41,492 bases of DNA. It comes from Streptosporangiaceae bacterium (GTDB taxonomy: Bacteria > Actinomycetota > Actinomycetes > Streptosporangiales > Streptosporangiaceae). The stretch lies in assembly GCA_025964715.1 (NCBI GenBank), contig JAOPYH010000036.1:1-41492 (forward strand), written 5' to 3'. Positions 32,019-39,802 of the stretch are shown piece after piece (within the stretch, counting starts at the first letter, position 1; the number at the start of each line of letters is the position of its first letter). The notes beneath the pieces were generated by a model. It saw nothing but the letters and a program-made list of their open reading frames with translations. It was not told the origin of the DNA and did not search any database. A program made the position numbers and the translations under genes.

Positions 32019-33335
32019 CTACCGGCGGGCGAAACGGATGCGGCGGGTGAACGCCATCACGGCCGCGGCACCGGCCAGGAGCGCGCCGACCGTGAGCACG
32101 TAGGCCGACCCGGCGTTCATTCCGCCGCCGAGCAGGTCGTCGGCAGCCATCGGAGCCAGCCCCTTCGGCTGTGTCACCGCGCCCAGCGGGTCATGCGGTC
32201 CGCCGAGGTTCGGCGGGTTGATGCCGTTGCCTGGAACGCCCGGCAGGTCCCCGGGCGCCGGGGGTGCCATCTGGGTGTGCGCAGCCTCGCCCGGAAGGGC
32301 CACTGACCGCAGGCGGTGCTTCGCGGGGGTCGGCAGCAGTCCCGGGAGCTTGCCCTGGGACGGGATGGAGAGCGTACGGGCGTCTGGTATCGCCTGGGTG
32401 AGCTGCTCGGTCTGGACCGGCAGCTGCGGCATCGTGGGCATGGCCGTGCCGGAACTGAGCCCGAGTGCCTTCGTCTGCTGGGGCATGATCGGAAGGGCCT
32501 GCTCGCTCACGACCGGGAGGTCCCGGGCGATGGACGCGGCCTGCGCGTGGAGGCCGCGGCTCCCGTAGCCGCCGCAGCCGCACTGGCGGCCATGGCCACC
32601 GTGACCGCCGGCACCGCCGGTGCAGCCCGCGAGAGCGTCACCGAGCACCGCGACGGCGTTGCCGCAGACGTTCGCGGGGATCTTGACCGGGACCGTGATC
32701 TGGTTGCCGCCACCGATGCTGTGGTCTCCCGACGTCAGGGATCCACCGCCATAGCCGCGCCCGGGCGCCCCGGACGTGGCGCCGCCCTTGCAGCCGGCCA
32801 CGGCGTTGCCGATCGCGTTGCCGCAGGCGTTCACCGGAACGCTGACCGGCACCTTGATCTGGTTGCCGCCGAGGATGCTGCGGTGGCCGGAGGTCCACTG
32901 ACCGCCGCCGTAGCCCCCGCCCGGGTTACCGGCCTTCGCGCCGCCCTTACAACCGGCGGCGGCGCCACCGATGACCGCCACCGCGTTGCCGCAGACGTTC
33001 ACCGGGACGTTGATCGGTGCGTTGACCTGGTTGCCCCCGCCGATGCTGTGGCGCCCCGAGGTGTGCTGGGTGCCGCCGGAGCCGCCGCCAGGCCGCTTGG
33101 CCTTCGCGCCGCCCTTGCAGCCCGCGAAGGCTCCACCGGCGACCGCGACCGCGTTGCCGCAGACGTTGACGGGGATGGAGACCGGGACGTTGATCTGGTT
33201 GCCGCCGAGCACGCTGGAACTGCCGCTTGTCGTGTCCCCGAAGGCGGCCTGGGGGGACATGGTGCCGGTGCCCAACGCTACGAAGCTCGCTGTGAACAGA
33301 GCGGCACTTGCGGTGCCCTTGGTCCACGTACGCAT
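32019..33335 (-). CDS. Four-repeat chaplin-domain membrane-anchored protein
   Basis: A 438-residue secreted protein: signal peptide (about 1-33), then four chaplin domains at about 41-76, 97-132, 153-185 and 206-241. Each has LGGNQI-V-P-(V/I)-PVNVCGNAVAV and a second Cys before KGG. The Cys spacing is 13 residues in copies 1, 2 and 4 but 10 in copy 3. A Pro/Met-rich stretch of about 160 residues follows, then a C-terminal helix (YVLTVGALLAGAAAVMAF) and basic RRIRFARR. Chaplins are amyloid-forming surface proteins that let aerial hyphae grow into air. Streptomyces long chaplins have two domains and an LAXTG sortase signal; no such motif is visible before this helix. ATG 33335 follows CAGGAGC. 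Confidence 0.85.
   Translation of the reverse strand: MRTWTKGTASAALFTASFVALGTGTMSPQAAFGDTTSGSSSVLGGNQINVPVSIPVNVCGNAVAVAGGAFAGCKGGAKAKRPGGGSGGTQHTSGRHSIGGGNQVNAPINVPVNVCGNAVAVIGGAAAGCKGGAKAGNPGGGYGGGQWTSGHRSILGGNQIKVPVSVPVNACGNAIGNAVAGCKGGATSGAPGRGYGGGSLTSGDHSIGGGNQITVPVKIPANVCGNAVAVLGDALAGCTGGAGGHGGHGRQCGCGGYGSRGLHAQAASIARDLPVVSEQALPIMPQQTKALGLSSGTAMPTMPQLPVQTEQLTQAIPDARTLSIPSQGKLPGLLPTPAKHRLRSVALPGEAAHTQMAPPAPGDLPGVPGNGINPPNLGGPHDPLGAVTQPKGLAPMAADDLLGGGMNAGSAYVLTVGALLAGAAAVMAFTRRIRFARR
32613..33215 (-). repeat. Four tandem chaplin-domain repeats inside the gene
   Basis: Four units with a protein period of 56, 56 and 53 residues, joined by Gly-rich linkers of about 20 residues (PGGGYGGGQWTSG type). 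The third unit lacks three residues between its cysteines. The similar linkers suggest repeated duplication of a domain-plus-linker unit. Confidence 0.8.
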
Positions 33336-33503
33336 GGGTGCTCCTGAGTAATCGTGTGGTCTTGATGCTGAAGACGTCGTGCTGATTCCTGGTGCGGGTC
33401 GCCTCCTGCGCATTGCCCCGGCGACCTGCGAGTGCGACATCCGTGAGAGACGCACCGTGACGGTCCGTCCGGCCCCGGCCTTGTCCAGGGGCTGTGGCCC
33501 CGG

Positions 33504-34319
33504 CTAGTCGGGTGAGAAGGACGGCTCATCGGTGGCCGACCGGATCGCGGGAGCGGCTGCTCCCGGCCGCGGGGTCTGTACGGCCTTGGACCGGGCCGCC
33601 GCTGCGGTCCGGGGGATGTGCGCGAGCCCTCCGCCCATCAGGATCGGACCCGCTACCGCCAGCAGCGTTTCCGCCGGCGAGCGTGGCGCGGGCCGCGGCG
33701 ACTCGGCGCCGGGAAAGGGTGCCGGCTGCGTCCGCGCCGCGCCGAGAACCCAGCCATCCTTGGACGCCCCCGATGCGGCGAGCGCCCCGGGGAGCTGTGC
33801 CCCGGTCCTCTCGCCTGTGCCGGCGACCGCAAGGTTGCGGTGCCACGGAGTCCAAGGAAGGCCGGGGCCTGTGACGTCGCGCCATGAGCCGATCGAAGCG
33901 AGGCCGGTGACGGCCCGCCACACCCTGCCCGGCGAGCCGAGAACCGTCGGCGAGCTGATGGGAAGCGTGCGGCGCGCTCCGCGCAGAGCCTGCGAGGCCG
34001 CACCGTGTATCCCGGTTACCGCTGCCGGCGTGCTCTCGGAGGACGTGCCGGTGTGCTCGCCGGACCCGCCGTCCTTGAGGAGCCCGGGCTCAGCGCCGGC
34101 GAATCCGGCAACCGTCCGCAGCACGGCATGCGGGGAGCCCGTGCCGGGCGCGGGCAGGGTGCCGGCGGACGCATGGACGCCTCCGCCCAGCAGCCAGCCG
34201 CCCATCATCATCCCCGCCAGGACGAGCAGGCGGCGGACCATCCGACCGCGGGCCCACCTGAACACGACGGGGCGCATCCGGACGACTACCGTCCGTACTC
34301 GCCGCTGCTCGTGCGCCAC
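33504..34319 (-). CDS. Unrecognised membrane/secreted protein next to chaplin
   Basis: A 271-residue protein. A basic N terminus (about 30 residues) leads to a hydrophobic segment (LLVLAGMMMGGWLLGGGVHASAG) that is either a signal peptide or an anchor. A low-complexity region rich in Gly, Ala, Thr and Pro follows, then a second weak hydrophobic segment (ETLLAVAGPILMGGGLAHI) and a polar tail. GTG 34319 is supported by GAGGAGGG just upstream. I recognise no family. It lies 168 bp before the chaplin gene on the same strand, so both may be surface-structure genes expressed together. The composition is that of an exposed, fast-evolving protein. Confidence 0.55.
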   Translation of the reverse strand: MAHEQRRVRTVVVRMRPVVFRWARGRMVRRLLVLAGMMMGGWLLGGGVHASAGTLPAPGTGSPHAVLRTVAGFAGAEPGLLKDGGSGEHTGTSSESTPAAVTGIHGAASQALRGARRTLPISSPTVLGSPGRVWRAVTGLASIGSWRDVTGPGLPWTPWHRNLAVAGTGERTGAQLPGALAASGASKDGWVLGAARTQPAPFPGAESPRPAPRSPAETLLAVAGPILMGGGLAHIPRTAAAARSKAVQTPRPGAAAPAIRSATDEPSFSPD

Positions 34320-34487
34320 GGACCCTCCTCGGCCGTCAACCCCACCCGCACAGGGCCTGCGGAGGGATTGACCCTCCACAGCCCTGCGGGAACGTAAAGT
34401 CGCTCCCTACGGATGGTGACCGTAGCACCACGCTACGCAGGCGTGTCGGCAATTGAAAGAATGCCGCCGCAAATCCAAGTACTCGAT

Positions 34488-35798
34488 CTAGGAGCGATCC
34501 AGGAATGCGTCGAGAACGCGGACGCCAAAGCCCAATCCGTCCACCGGAACCCTTTCGTCGATCCCATGGAACATTCCGGAAAAGTCCAGATCTGGCGGCA
34601 GCCTAAGGGGGGCGAATCCGAAGCCCCGTATGCCGAGCCGAGCGAACGCCTTGGCGTCCGTCCCGCCGGACATGGTGTACGGCACCGGCCACGCCCCCGG
34701 GTCCTCCGAGGTCAGGGCCTCCTCCATGGCCGCCACCAGGGCGCCCTCGTAGTCGGTCTCGATGGCGGCGTCGTGGTACACGAACTCGCGCGTGACGTCG
34801 GGGCCGAGCAGCTCGTCGACCGTGGCGAAGAACTCCTCCTCGTACCCCGGCAGGAATCTGCCGTCGACCTGTGCCGACGCTGCCTGTGGAATCACGTTGG
34901 CCTTGTATCCGGCGTCGAGCATTGTCGGATTAAGGGTGTTTCTGAGGGTCGCGCCGATCATTCGGGACAACGGCCCCAGGTGGGCGATGGTCTTTTCGGG
35001 ATGTTCCGGATCGAATTCCAGGCCGTACGCGGCCGACGCCTGTTCCAGGAACGCCCGTACCGATTTGGTGAGGCGGACCGGGAACTCGTGCGACCCCAGC
35101 CGGCCGACCGCGGCCGCCAGCGCCGTGACGGCGTTGTCGGGATGGACCATCGACCCGTGCCCGGCCGTGCCGCGGGCGCTGAGGCGCATCCAGCCGATGC
35201 CCTTCTCCGCGGTCTCGATCAGATAGAGCCGCCGGTCGCCCGGCACCGTGAGGCTGAAGCCGCCGACCTCGCCGACCGCTTCGGTGCAGCCCTCGAACAG
35301 CTCAGGATGCTTGTCCACCAGCCAGTGGGCACCCCAGGCGCCCCCCGCCTCCTCGTCGGCGATGAAGGCGACGACCACGTCGCGCGGCGGCTTTCGGCCT
35401 TCACGCAGCCGCTGCCTCACGACCGCGAGGATCATCGCGTCCATGTCCTTCATGTCGACGGCGCCGCGGCCCCAGACGCACCCGTCGGCGATCTCGCCAC
35501 CGAAGGGGTCGTAGGTCCAGTCGCTCTTCTGCGCCGGCACGACGTCGAGATGGCCGTGCAGCAGCAGCGCGTCACGCGATGGGTCTTCGCCCTCGATGCG
35601 CACGACCAGGCTCGTACGCTTGGGATGCGACTCGAAGACCTGCGGCTCCAGGCCGACCTCGGAGAGCTTCTCGGCCACGTACTCGGCGGCCTTGCGTTCA
35701 CCGGGACCTGAGTGGTCACCGGGGTTGCTGGTATCGATCCGGATGAGGTCTCGGCACAGCTCGACGACCTCGTCCTCTGCGGTGGGCTGACCGGTCAC
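34488..35798 (-). CDS. M20 family metallopeptidase
   Basis: A 436-residue dinuclear zinc hydrolase. Metal and catalytic residues lie in LLLHGHLDVVPA, GRGAVDMKDMDA, FIADEEAGGAWGAHWLV and, near the C terminus, FHGIDERVPVDGL. A lid/dimerisation domain interrupts the catalytic domain (about 200-315, with GTAGHGSMVHPDNAV). The family includes ArgE, DapE and carboxypeptidases; this type is usually annotated as an M20/M25/M40 peptidase of uncertain substrate. No signal peptide, so cytoplasmic. It starts with GTG 35798 and is followed on the same strand by the unrecognised secreted protein after 168 bp. Confidence 0.9.
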   Translation of the reverse strand: MTGQPTAEDEVVELCRDLIRIDTSNPGDHSGPGERKAAEYVAEKLSEVGLEPQVFESHPKRTSLVVRIEGEDPSRDALLLHGHLDVVPAQKSDWTYDPFGGEIADGCVWGRGAVDMKDMDAMILAVVRQRLREGRKPPRDVVVAFIADEEAGGAWGAHWLVDKHPELFEGCTEAVGEVGGFSLTVPGDRRLYLIETAEKGIGWMRLSARGTAGHGSMVHPDNAVTALAAAVGRLGSHEFPVRLTKSVRAFLEQASAAYGLEFDPEHPEKTIAHLGPLSRMIGATLRNTLNPTMLDAGYKANVIPQAASAQVDGRFLPGYEEEFFATVDELLGPDVTREFVYHDAAIETDYEGALVAAMEEALTSEDPGAWPVPYTMSGGTDAKAFARLGIRGFGFAPLRLPPDLDFSGMFHGIDERVPVDGLGFGVRVLDAFLDRS

Positions 35799-35930
35799 TT
35801 ATCTCCCCCTGCACCTGCGGGTACGTCCGTGTTGGTACCAAACCATCGTGCCTCCTCGATCGACTTCGCCGCGAGTCGGGACCTTTGGTATGGTGATCTC
35901 GCCGCGACGCGCTGATGCGCGTCCAACCGG

Positions 35931-36019
35931 GTCCGGGTGGCGGAATAGGCAGACGCGCTAGCTTGAGGTGCTAGTGCCCTTTACGGGGCATGGGGGTTCA
36001 AGTCCCCCCTCGGACACCA
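35931..36019 (+). tRNA. tRNA-Leu (anticodon GAG), CCA encoded
   Basis: A class II tRNA with a long variable arm (TGCCCTTTACGGGGCA). Acceptor strand GTCCGGG pairs with CTCGGAC, the anticodon loop is TTGAGGT on a CTAGC/GCTAG stem, and the T arm is GGGGGTTCAAGTCCCCC. The discriminator A is followed by a genomic CCA (36017-36019). The anticodon GAG reads CTC/CTT (Leu). Confidence 0.96.
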
Positions 36020-36190
36020 AGCACTTCCCATATGGTGCGGGATCGAGGCGAGCCTCGGCCCGCACCGTCTGCTTTGCGGGGTCGTAGGTGAGCTGAAGGC
36101 CGAGCTTGGCATGCAGGTCTGCTGTGCAAGCCGGAGCGGGCTCGTGCCGTCTCAGGAGCCGGAGGAGACCAGTGCCAGGCAGGAGCGACG
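36020..36190 (-). pseudogene. C-terminal remnant of a serine-type recombinase
   Basis: On the minus strand the segment encodes DLHAKLGLQLTYDPAKQTVRA followed by EARLDPAPYGK, close to the end of actinobacterial large serine recombinases (the L-x-Y-P-x-x-Q-x-V-R-A-E-A pattern), then runs on into the antisense of tRNA-Leu. Upstream in the same frame nothing resembles the catalytic or zinc domains, so only about 50 residues of the enzyme survive. Direct contact with the tRNA 3' end suggests that an element using this tRNA as its target was integrated here and later lost. Confidence 0.55.
36034..36066. terminator. Hairpin downstream of tRNA-Leu
   Basis: GGTGCGGG (36034-36041) pairs with CCCGCACC (36059-36066), and an inner CGAGG/CCTCG stem extends it. 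It starts 15 bp after the tRNA CCA and lies within the recombinase remnant, whose codons happen to form it. It may end tRNA transcription. Confidence 0.55.
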
Positions 36191-36329
36191 TTTCTGGCGA
36201 GTCGGGCGTGCCGCAGCTTTTGGCCGTGGCACGGGCCGGTGATGGTGAAGCCTTCGGGCGTCTGAGGGGCTTCAGCGGGTTGTAGTGGTGACAGACACGA
36301 TCGACGTCCACCACGACAGGGGTTCGATC

Positions 36330-36664
36330 ATGCGCAGGCTTTCCGTCAACACCTTCATCTCCCTGGACGGCGTCATGCAGGCTCCCGGAGGCCCGCAGAG
36401 GACACAACTGGTCACTTCGCCCTCGGCGGGTCGAACGTAACCTTCTCGGACCAGGTGATGGGCGCGGCCATGGCCGAAGGGTTCAGACAGCCGTTCGACC
36501 TGCTGTTGGGCCGCAAGACGTACGAGATCTTCGCGGCGCACTGGCCACCGTCGGGGACCGGCTGAACAGCGTCACGAAGTACGTCGGGCAGCAGCGATCT
36601 GATCCAGACGCTGTTGCGGCACGACCTGGCGGGAGGCCGCGCTGCCCTCTGGACTGCGGCTAAG
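36330..36664 (+). pseudogene. Broken dihydrofolate-reductase-family (RibD C-like) gene
   Basis: It starts MRRLSVNTFISLDGVMQAPGG, the usual beginning of this reductase family, then shifts frame. The next piece reads ALGGSNVTFSDQVMGAAMAEG and DLLLGRKTYEIFAAHWP, a third reads GDRLNSVTKYV, and a fourth SSDLIQTLLRHDL. Intact members are about 190 residues; here about 110 survive over three or more frame changes, with internal loss. It is clearly non-functional. It lies between the recombinase remnant and the AlbA_2 regulator in the presumed integration scar. Confidence 0.8.
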
Positions 36665-36729
36665 TCGAGAGTCGCACGTCGACGACCGGTGGACCCACAG
36701 CCACAGCCAACACCCCGCCCACGACCATG

Positions 36730-36761
36730 CCAACTAACATACTAGCTAGCATGGTGGCTGG
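36730..36761. promoter_or_regulatory. Palindromic operator-like site before AlbA_2 gene
   Basis: A core palindrome (36738-36753) reads CAT-A-CTAGCTAG-C-ATG with one mismatched pair; flanking bases extend the symmetry imperfectly to 36730-36761. It ends 13 bp before the start codon and just before the ribosome site, so a bound protein would block transcription or initiation. Autorepression by the downstream regulator is inference. Confidence 0.5.
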
Positions 36762-36774
36762 CTGAGGAGATGAG

Positions 36775-38424
36775 ATGCTCGATGCAGAACTCGCGGAGAT
36801 GGTCGACAATCTTCGCGTCATCGGCGCGGACATCGCCGACGTGGAGGTGAAGAAGGCCCACGGTGGCCTGCCGAAGTCGCTGCGCGAGACCCTCTCGGCA
36901 TTCGCCAACACGCGAGGTGGCGTAATCATCCTCGGGCTGGACGAAGCCCACGGCTTCAGCGCGACAGGACTACCCGATCCGGCAAGGCTGGCAGCCAACC
37001 TTGGCTCCATGTGCTCTGAGGACATGGAGCCTCCGCTCCGGCCACTGATCAAGATCCACACCTACAAGGGAGTTCAGATCCTGGTCGCGGAGGTCCCCGA
37101 GGTCGATCCTGCCCAAAAGCCCTGCTTCTCACGCGGGATGGGCATCACCAAGGGCAGCTACATCAGAGTTAGTGATGGCGATCGCCGACTCTCGGCCTAC
37201 GAGGTCCAAGTCATGCTCTCTTCGCGGGGACAGCCCCGCGAAGACGAGCAGGCCGTACGCGGCGCCAACCTGGACCAACTCGATGCAACCAGTGTCGATG
37301 CACTGATAGCCCGACTGAGGACCACCAGGCCGTACGCATTCAAGGATCTGGACCGCCTGGCGGTACTGCGTCGCGCCAAAGTCCTCGTGACCGGGAACGA
37401 CAACGAGGACGTGGCCTCACTGGGAGGGCTGCTGGCCCTCGGTAGCTACCCGCAAGAGCACTTCCCCCAGCTCATGGTCACCTTCGTCCACTACCCCACC
37501 GAGAGCGGCTCCAGATCCGGCGAAAGGTTCCTCGACAACGTGACGCTGGAGGGCTCGATCCCAGTCATGGTGCGGGACACACTGGCAGCCATCCGGCGGA
37601 ACATGTCACGCCGGGCGGTCATCGCAGGTGCAGGCCGACAGGACGTCTGGGAATATCCCGAGACCGCTCTACGCGAAGCGGTAGTCAACGCTCTGGTCCA
37701 CCGCGATCTGTCCAGCGGCGCCCGAGGAACCCAAGTCCAGGTCGAGATGTACCCCGACCGGCTGACCATCCGCAATCCCGGCGGCCTATTCGGCCCCGTC
37801 ACAGTCGACAGCCTCGGCGAAGAGGGCATCTCGTCCGCCCGCAACGCTACCCTCATCAAGCTCCTCGAAGACGTCCCGCTGCCCGGCGAAACCCGTACCG
37901 TCTGCGAGAACCGCGGATCAGGCATCCGCGCCATGCTGGACGCACTGCTCGCCGCCGGCATGAGCCCACCTCAGTTCAACGACAAGATCTCCTCCTTCCT
38001 CGTCACGTTCCCTAACCACACCCTCCTGAGCCAGGAAACGATCAAATGGATCAGCAGTCTCGGCGAGAAGGGCCTCACCGACATGCGAGATCTCGTCGCC
38101 CGTGAACTGATCACCCAGACCGGGACCCGCCGCTGGGCCAGGTATCAGCTCTCTGCGCGCCCCACCACGGCCAAGGGCCAGTCCTCACGAGCCGACCGCA
38201 GACCGGAACTCCTCGCCGCCCTCGGTACCGAAAGCCTGTCGCGCGCCGAACTTGTCGAACGGACCGGCTTGGGCGATCAGACCGTACGACGATGGCTGAA
38301 GATCATGCGTGAAGAAGGCACTATGGAGATCATCGGCAACAGCCCCAAGAGCAAACATGTACGCTATCGCCGCACACGGCAAGAACCACTCTTCCGCCCT
38401 GAGGACCCAGGCCCCACCAGGTAA
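36775..38424 (+). CDS. AlbA_2 / ATPase / winged-helix regulator
   Basis: A 549-residue protein. The N-terminal AlbA_2 (Schlafen-like) domain at about 15-140 has VEVKKAHGGLPKSLRETLSAFAN and TRGGVIILGLDE. The GHKL-like ATP-binding part (about 280-400) has ETALREAVVNALVHRD, YPDRLTIRNPGG and ENRGSGIRAML. The C-terminal winged helix (about 470-530) has SRAELVERTGLGDQTVRRWLKIM. These are annotated as putative transcriptional regulators or ATP-dependent DNA-binding proteins, some in defence or mobile contexts. CTGAGGAG precedes ATG 36775. Composition is slightly less GC-rich than core genes, and it lies in a tRNA-Leu-linked accessory stretch. Confidence 0.88.
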   Translation: MLDAELAEMVDNLRVIGADIADVEVKKAHGGLPKSLRETLSAFANTRGGVIILGLDEAHGFSATGLPDPARLAANLGSMCSEDMEPPLRPLIKIHTYKGVQILVAEVPEVDPAQKPCFSRGMGITKGSYIRVSDGDRRLSAYEVQVMLSSRGQPREDEQAVRGANLDQLDATSVDALIARLRTTRPYAFKDLDRLAVLRRAKVLVTGNDNEDVASLGGLLALGSYPQEHFPQLMVTFVHYPTESGSRSGERFLDNVTLEGSIPVMVRDTLAAIRRNMSRRAVIAGAGRQDVWEYPETALREAVVNALVHRDLSSGARGTQVQVEMYPDRLTIRNPGGLFGPVTVDSLGEEGISSARNATLIKLLEDVPLPGETRTVCENRGSGIRAMLDALLAAGMSPPQFNDKISSFLVTFPNHTLLSQETIKWISSLGEKGLTDMRDLVARELITQTGTRRWARYQLSARPTTAKGQSSRADRRPELLAALGTESLSRAELVERTGLGDQTVRRWLKIMREEGTMEIIGNSPKSKHVRYRRTRQEPLFRPEDPGPTR

Positions 38425-38462
38425 ATATCAGGATCCGGCCTCCGTACGGCCCCAGCGTCGCG

Positions 38463-39401
38463 TCAGCCGCCGTTGACCGGCAGGATCACCTGGCACCGGG
38501 GCGCCACGGCGTGTGCCGGGTCGAGGGCGTTGAGCACGTCGCGCAGCGCGATGGCGTCGAAGGAGATCCCAAGGTGGTCCGACCGGTCGGCGGGGCACTG
38601 CTCCTGCAGCAGGATGTTCTTCACGTTCGGGCCGGTCAGGAACGCGGACGTGTAGGGAGTGACGACCTCGTCGTGCGCGCTCTGGATCACCGTGTACCTG
38701 ACACCCGGCACCGTGTCACCACCGGCGTTGAGTTTTGCCAGGAACGCCGAACCCACGATCTGATCCTGCACGGACGGTCCGAGCCCGGTGGTCAGCAGTT
38801 GCGGAACTCCCGGTAGACGAGCCAGCCCGTCCACGGTTGTGCCGTGGTTGGACGGCGCCAGCCCGACCAGGGTGTGCACCTTCTTCGCGCCACCGAGGAA
38901 CTTCAGGAAGTAGCGCGGCATCATGCCGCCCTGTGAATGGCCGACGATGTCGACTTTGGACGATCCGGTCGCGGCCCGTACCCGTGTGACGAAGCGAGCG
39001 AGCTCCTTCGCCGAATCCGCCACCGGTCCGACGCCGCCCGACTGGGCCGAGCCGGGTAGACCCGCATGGACGCCCGGCTCCTGGCCGTAGTTGAAAGCGA
39101 ATACGCAATAGCCCTTGCCGGCCAGCAGAGGCGAGAGCGAGAACCAGTTGTAGGTCATGTTCTCGACCGTGCCGTGCACGAGCACCACCGGCTGGGGATG
39201 CGCGGCACTGGGCACGCAGGACCAGTCGTTGGAGCCGGCCGGCGCGGTGTCCGGGTGCGCCGACGCATTGGTCAGCGCTGCCACGCCGGAGTACACCACC
39301 GGAGGCCGCATCGCCGTCGCACCGGCGGAGGCCGGCGTGCTGAATGACCCGACAACGACCGAGCCGACTGCTGCGACAAGGGCGATTCGCAAACGGCGCA
39401 T
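38463..39401 (-). CDS. Secreted triacylglycerol lipase-like esterase
   Basis: A 312-residue protein with signal peptide MRRLRIALVAAVGSVVVGSF...ASA. The lipase fold has PVVLVHGTVENMTYNW (oxyanion), the nucleophile GHSQGGM (Ser156), a probable Asp in SAHDEVVTPY, and His in DRSDHLGISFDA. Three late and early Cys suggest disulfides. It resembles secreted Streptomyces/Nocardia lipases of the Lipase_2 group acting on short- to medium-chain esters. ATG 39401 is preferred over 39422 because GAGAGGGG lies just upstream. The start faces a 400-bp region shared with gadB. Confidence 0.9.
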   Translation of the reverse strand: MRRLRIALVAAVGSVVVGSFSTPASAGATAMRPPVVYSGVAALTNASAHPDTAPAGSNDWSCVPSAAHPQPVVLVHGTVENMTYNWFSLSPLLAGKGYCVFAFNYGQEPGVHAGLPGSAQSGGVGPVADSAKELARFVTRVRAATGSSKVDIVGHSQGGMMPRYFLKFLGGAKKVHTLVGLAPSNHGTTVDGLARLPGVPQLLTTGLGPSVQDQIVGSAFLAKLNAGGDTVPGVRYTVIQSAHDEVVTPYTSAFLTGPNVKNILLQEQCPADRSDHLGISFDAIALRDVLNALDPAHAVAPRCQVILPVNGG

Positions 39402-39802
39402 CGCAACCCCTCTCCCGGACACGGGTGGTCTCCACGACCCGCCTCTGCGCCATCGCTACGCATGGTGCAGGAGAGGTAATCGATGAGAATTGTGTCTGTA
39501 GAGGTACTCGCCAATGCGCACTCATGTCAAGATCAGAGCCGGAATCCGGTTAAAGCCGGGCATGGCAGCCCGTGCGTCTTCGCCCGGTCCTGCGCGGCCG
39601 GGTCAGGCCCAGGGCCGCTCCGGCGCTCTTGCTTCGGCTGCCGATCGTTATCCGCATTCGACGGCGAGGTCACTTCGAGGCCCGGGTCCCGACGAAGCTT
39701 CCGAGGCTGTGGTGGAGGATCGCGTCCGGCACGCATACATGCCCATAACCTGCCGGATGTCAGACTGCTCTGGCCGAAGCCGACGAGAGAAAGCTGTGAC
39801 AC
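39402..39802. other. Intergenic stretch, no gene recognised
   Basis: About 400 bp between the divergent lipase and glutamate decarboxylase starts. Open frames here lack ribosome sites and recognisable content. A less GC-rich patch (about 39480-39545) probably holds promoters, but I cannot assign a -35/-10 pair. Confidence 0.5.

Noticed and set aside
32613-33215. Repeats checked as a possible CRISPR array
   Set aside because: Period of about 160-170 bp, in frame with a protein and variable in sequence; these are chaplin domains. No CRISPR array is seen in the window.
35958-36407. 149-codon minus-strand gene reading through tRNA-Leu
   Set aside because: The last codons are the antisense of the tRNA, and only the middle resembles a recombinase end; treated as a remnant.
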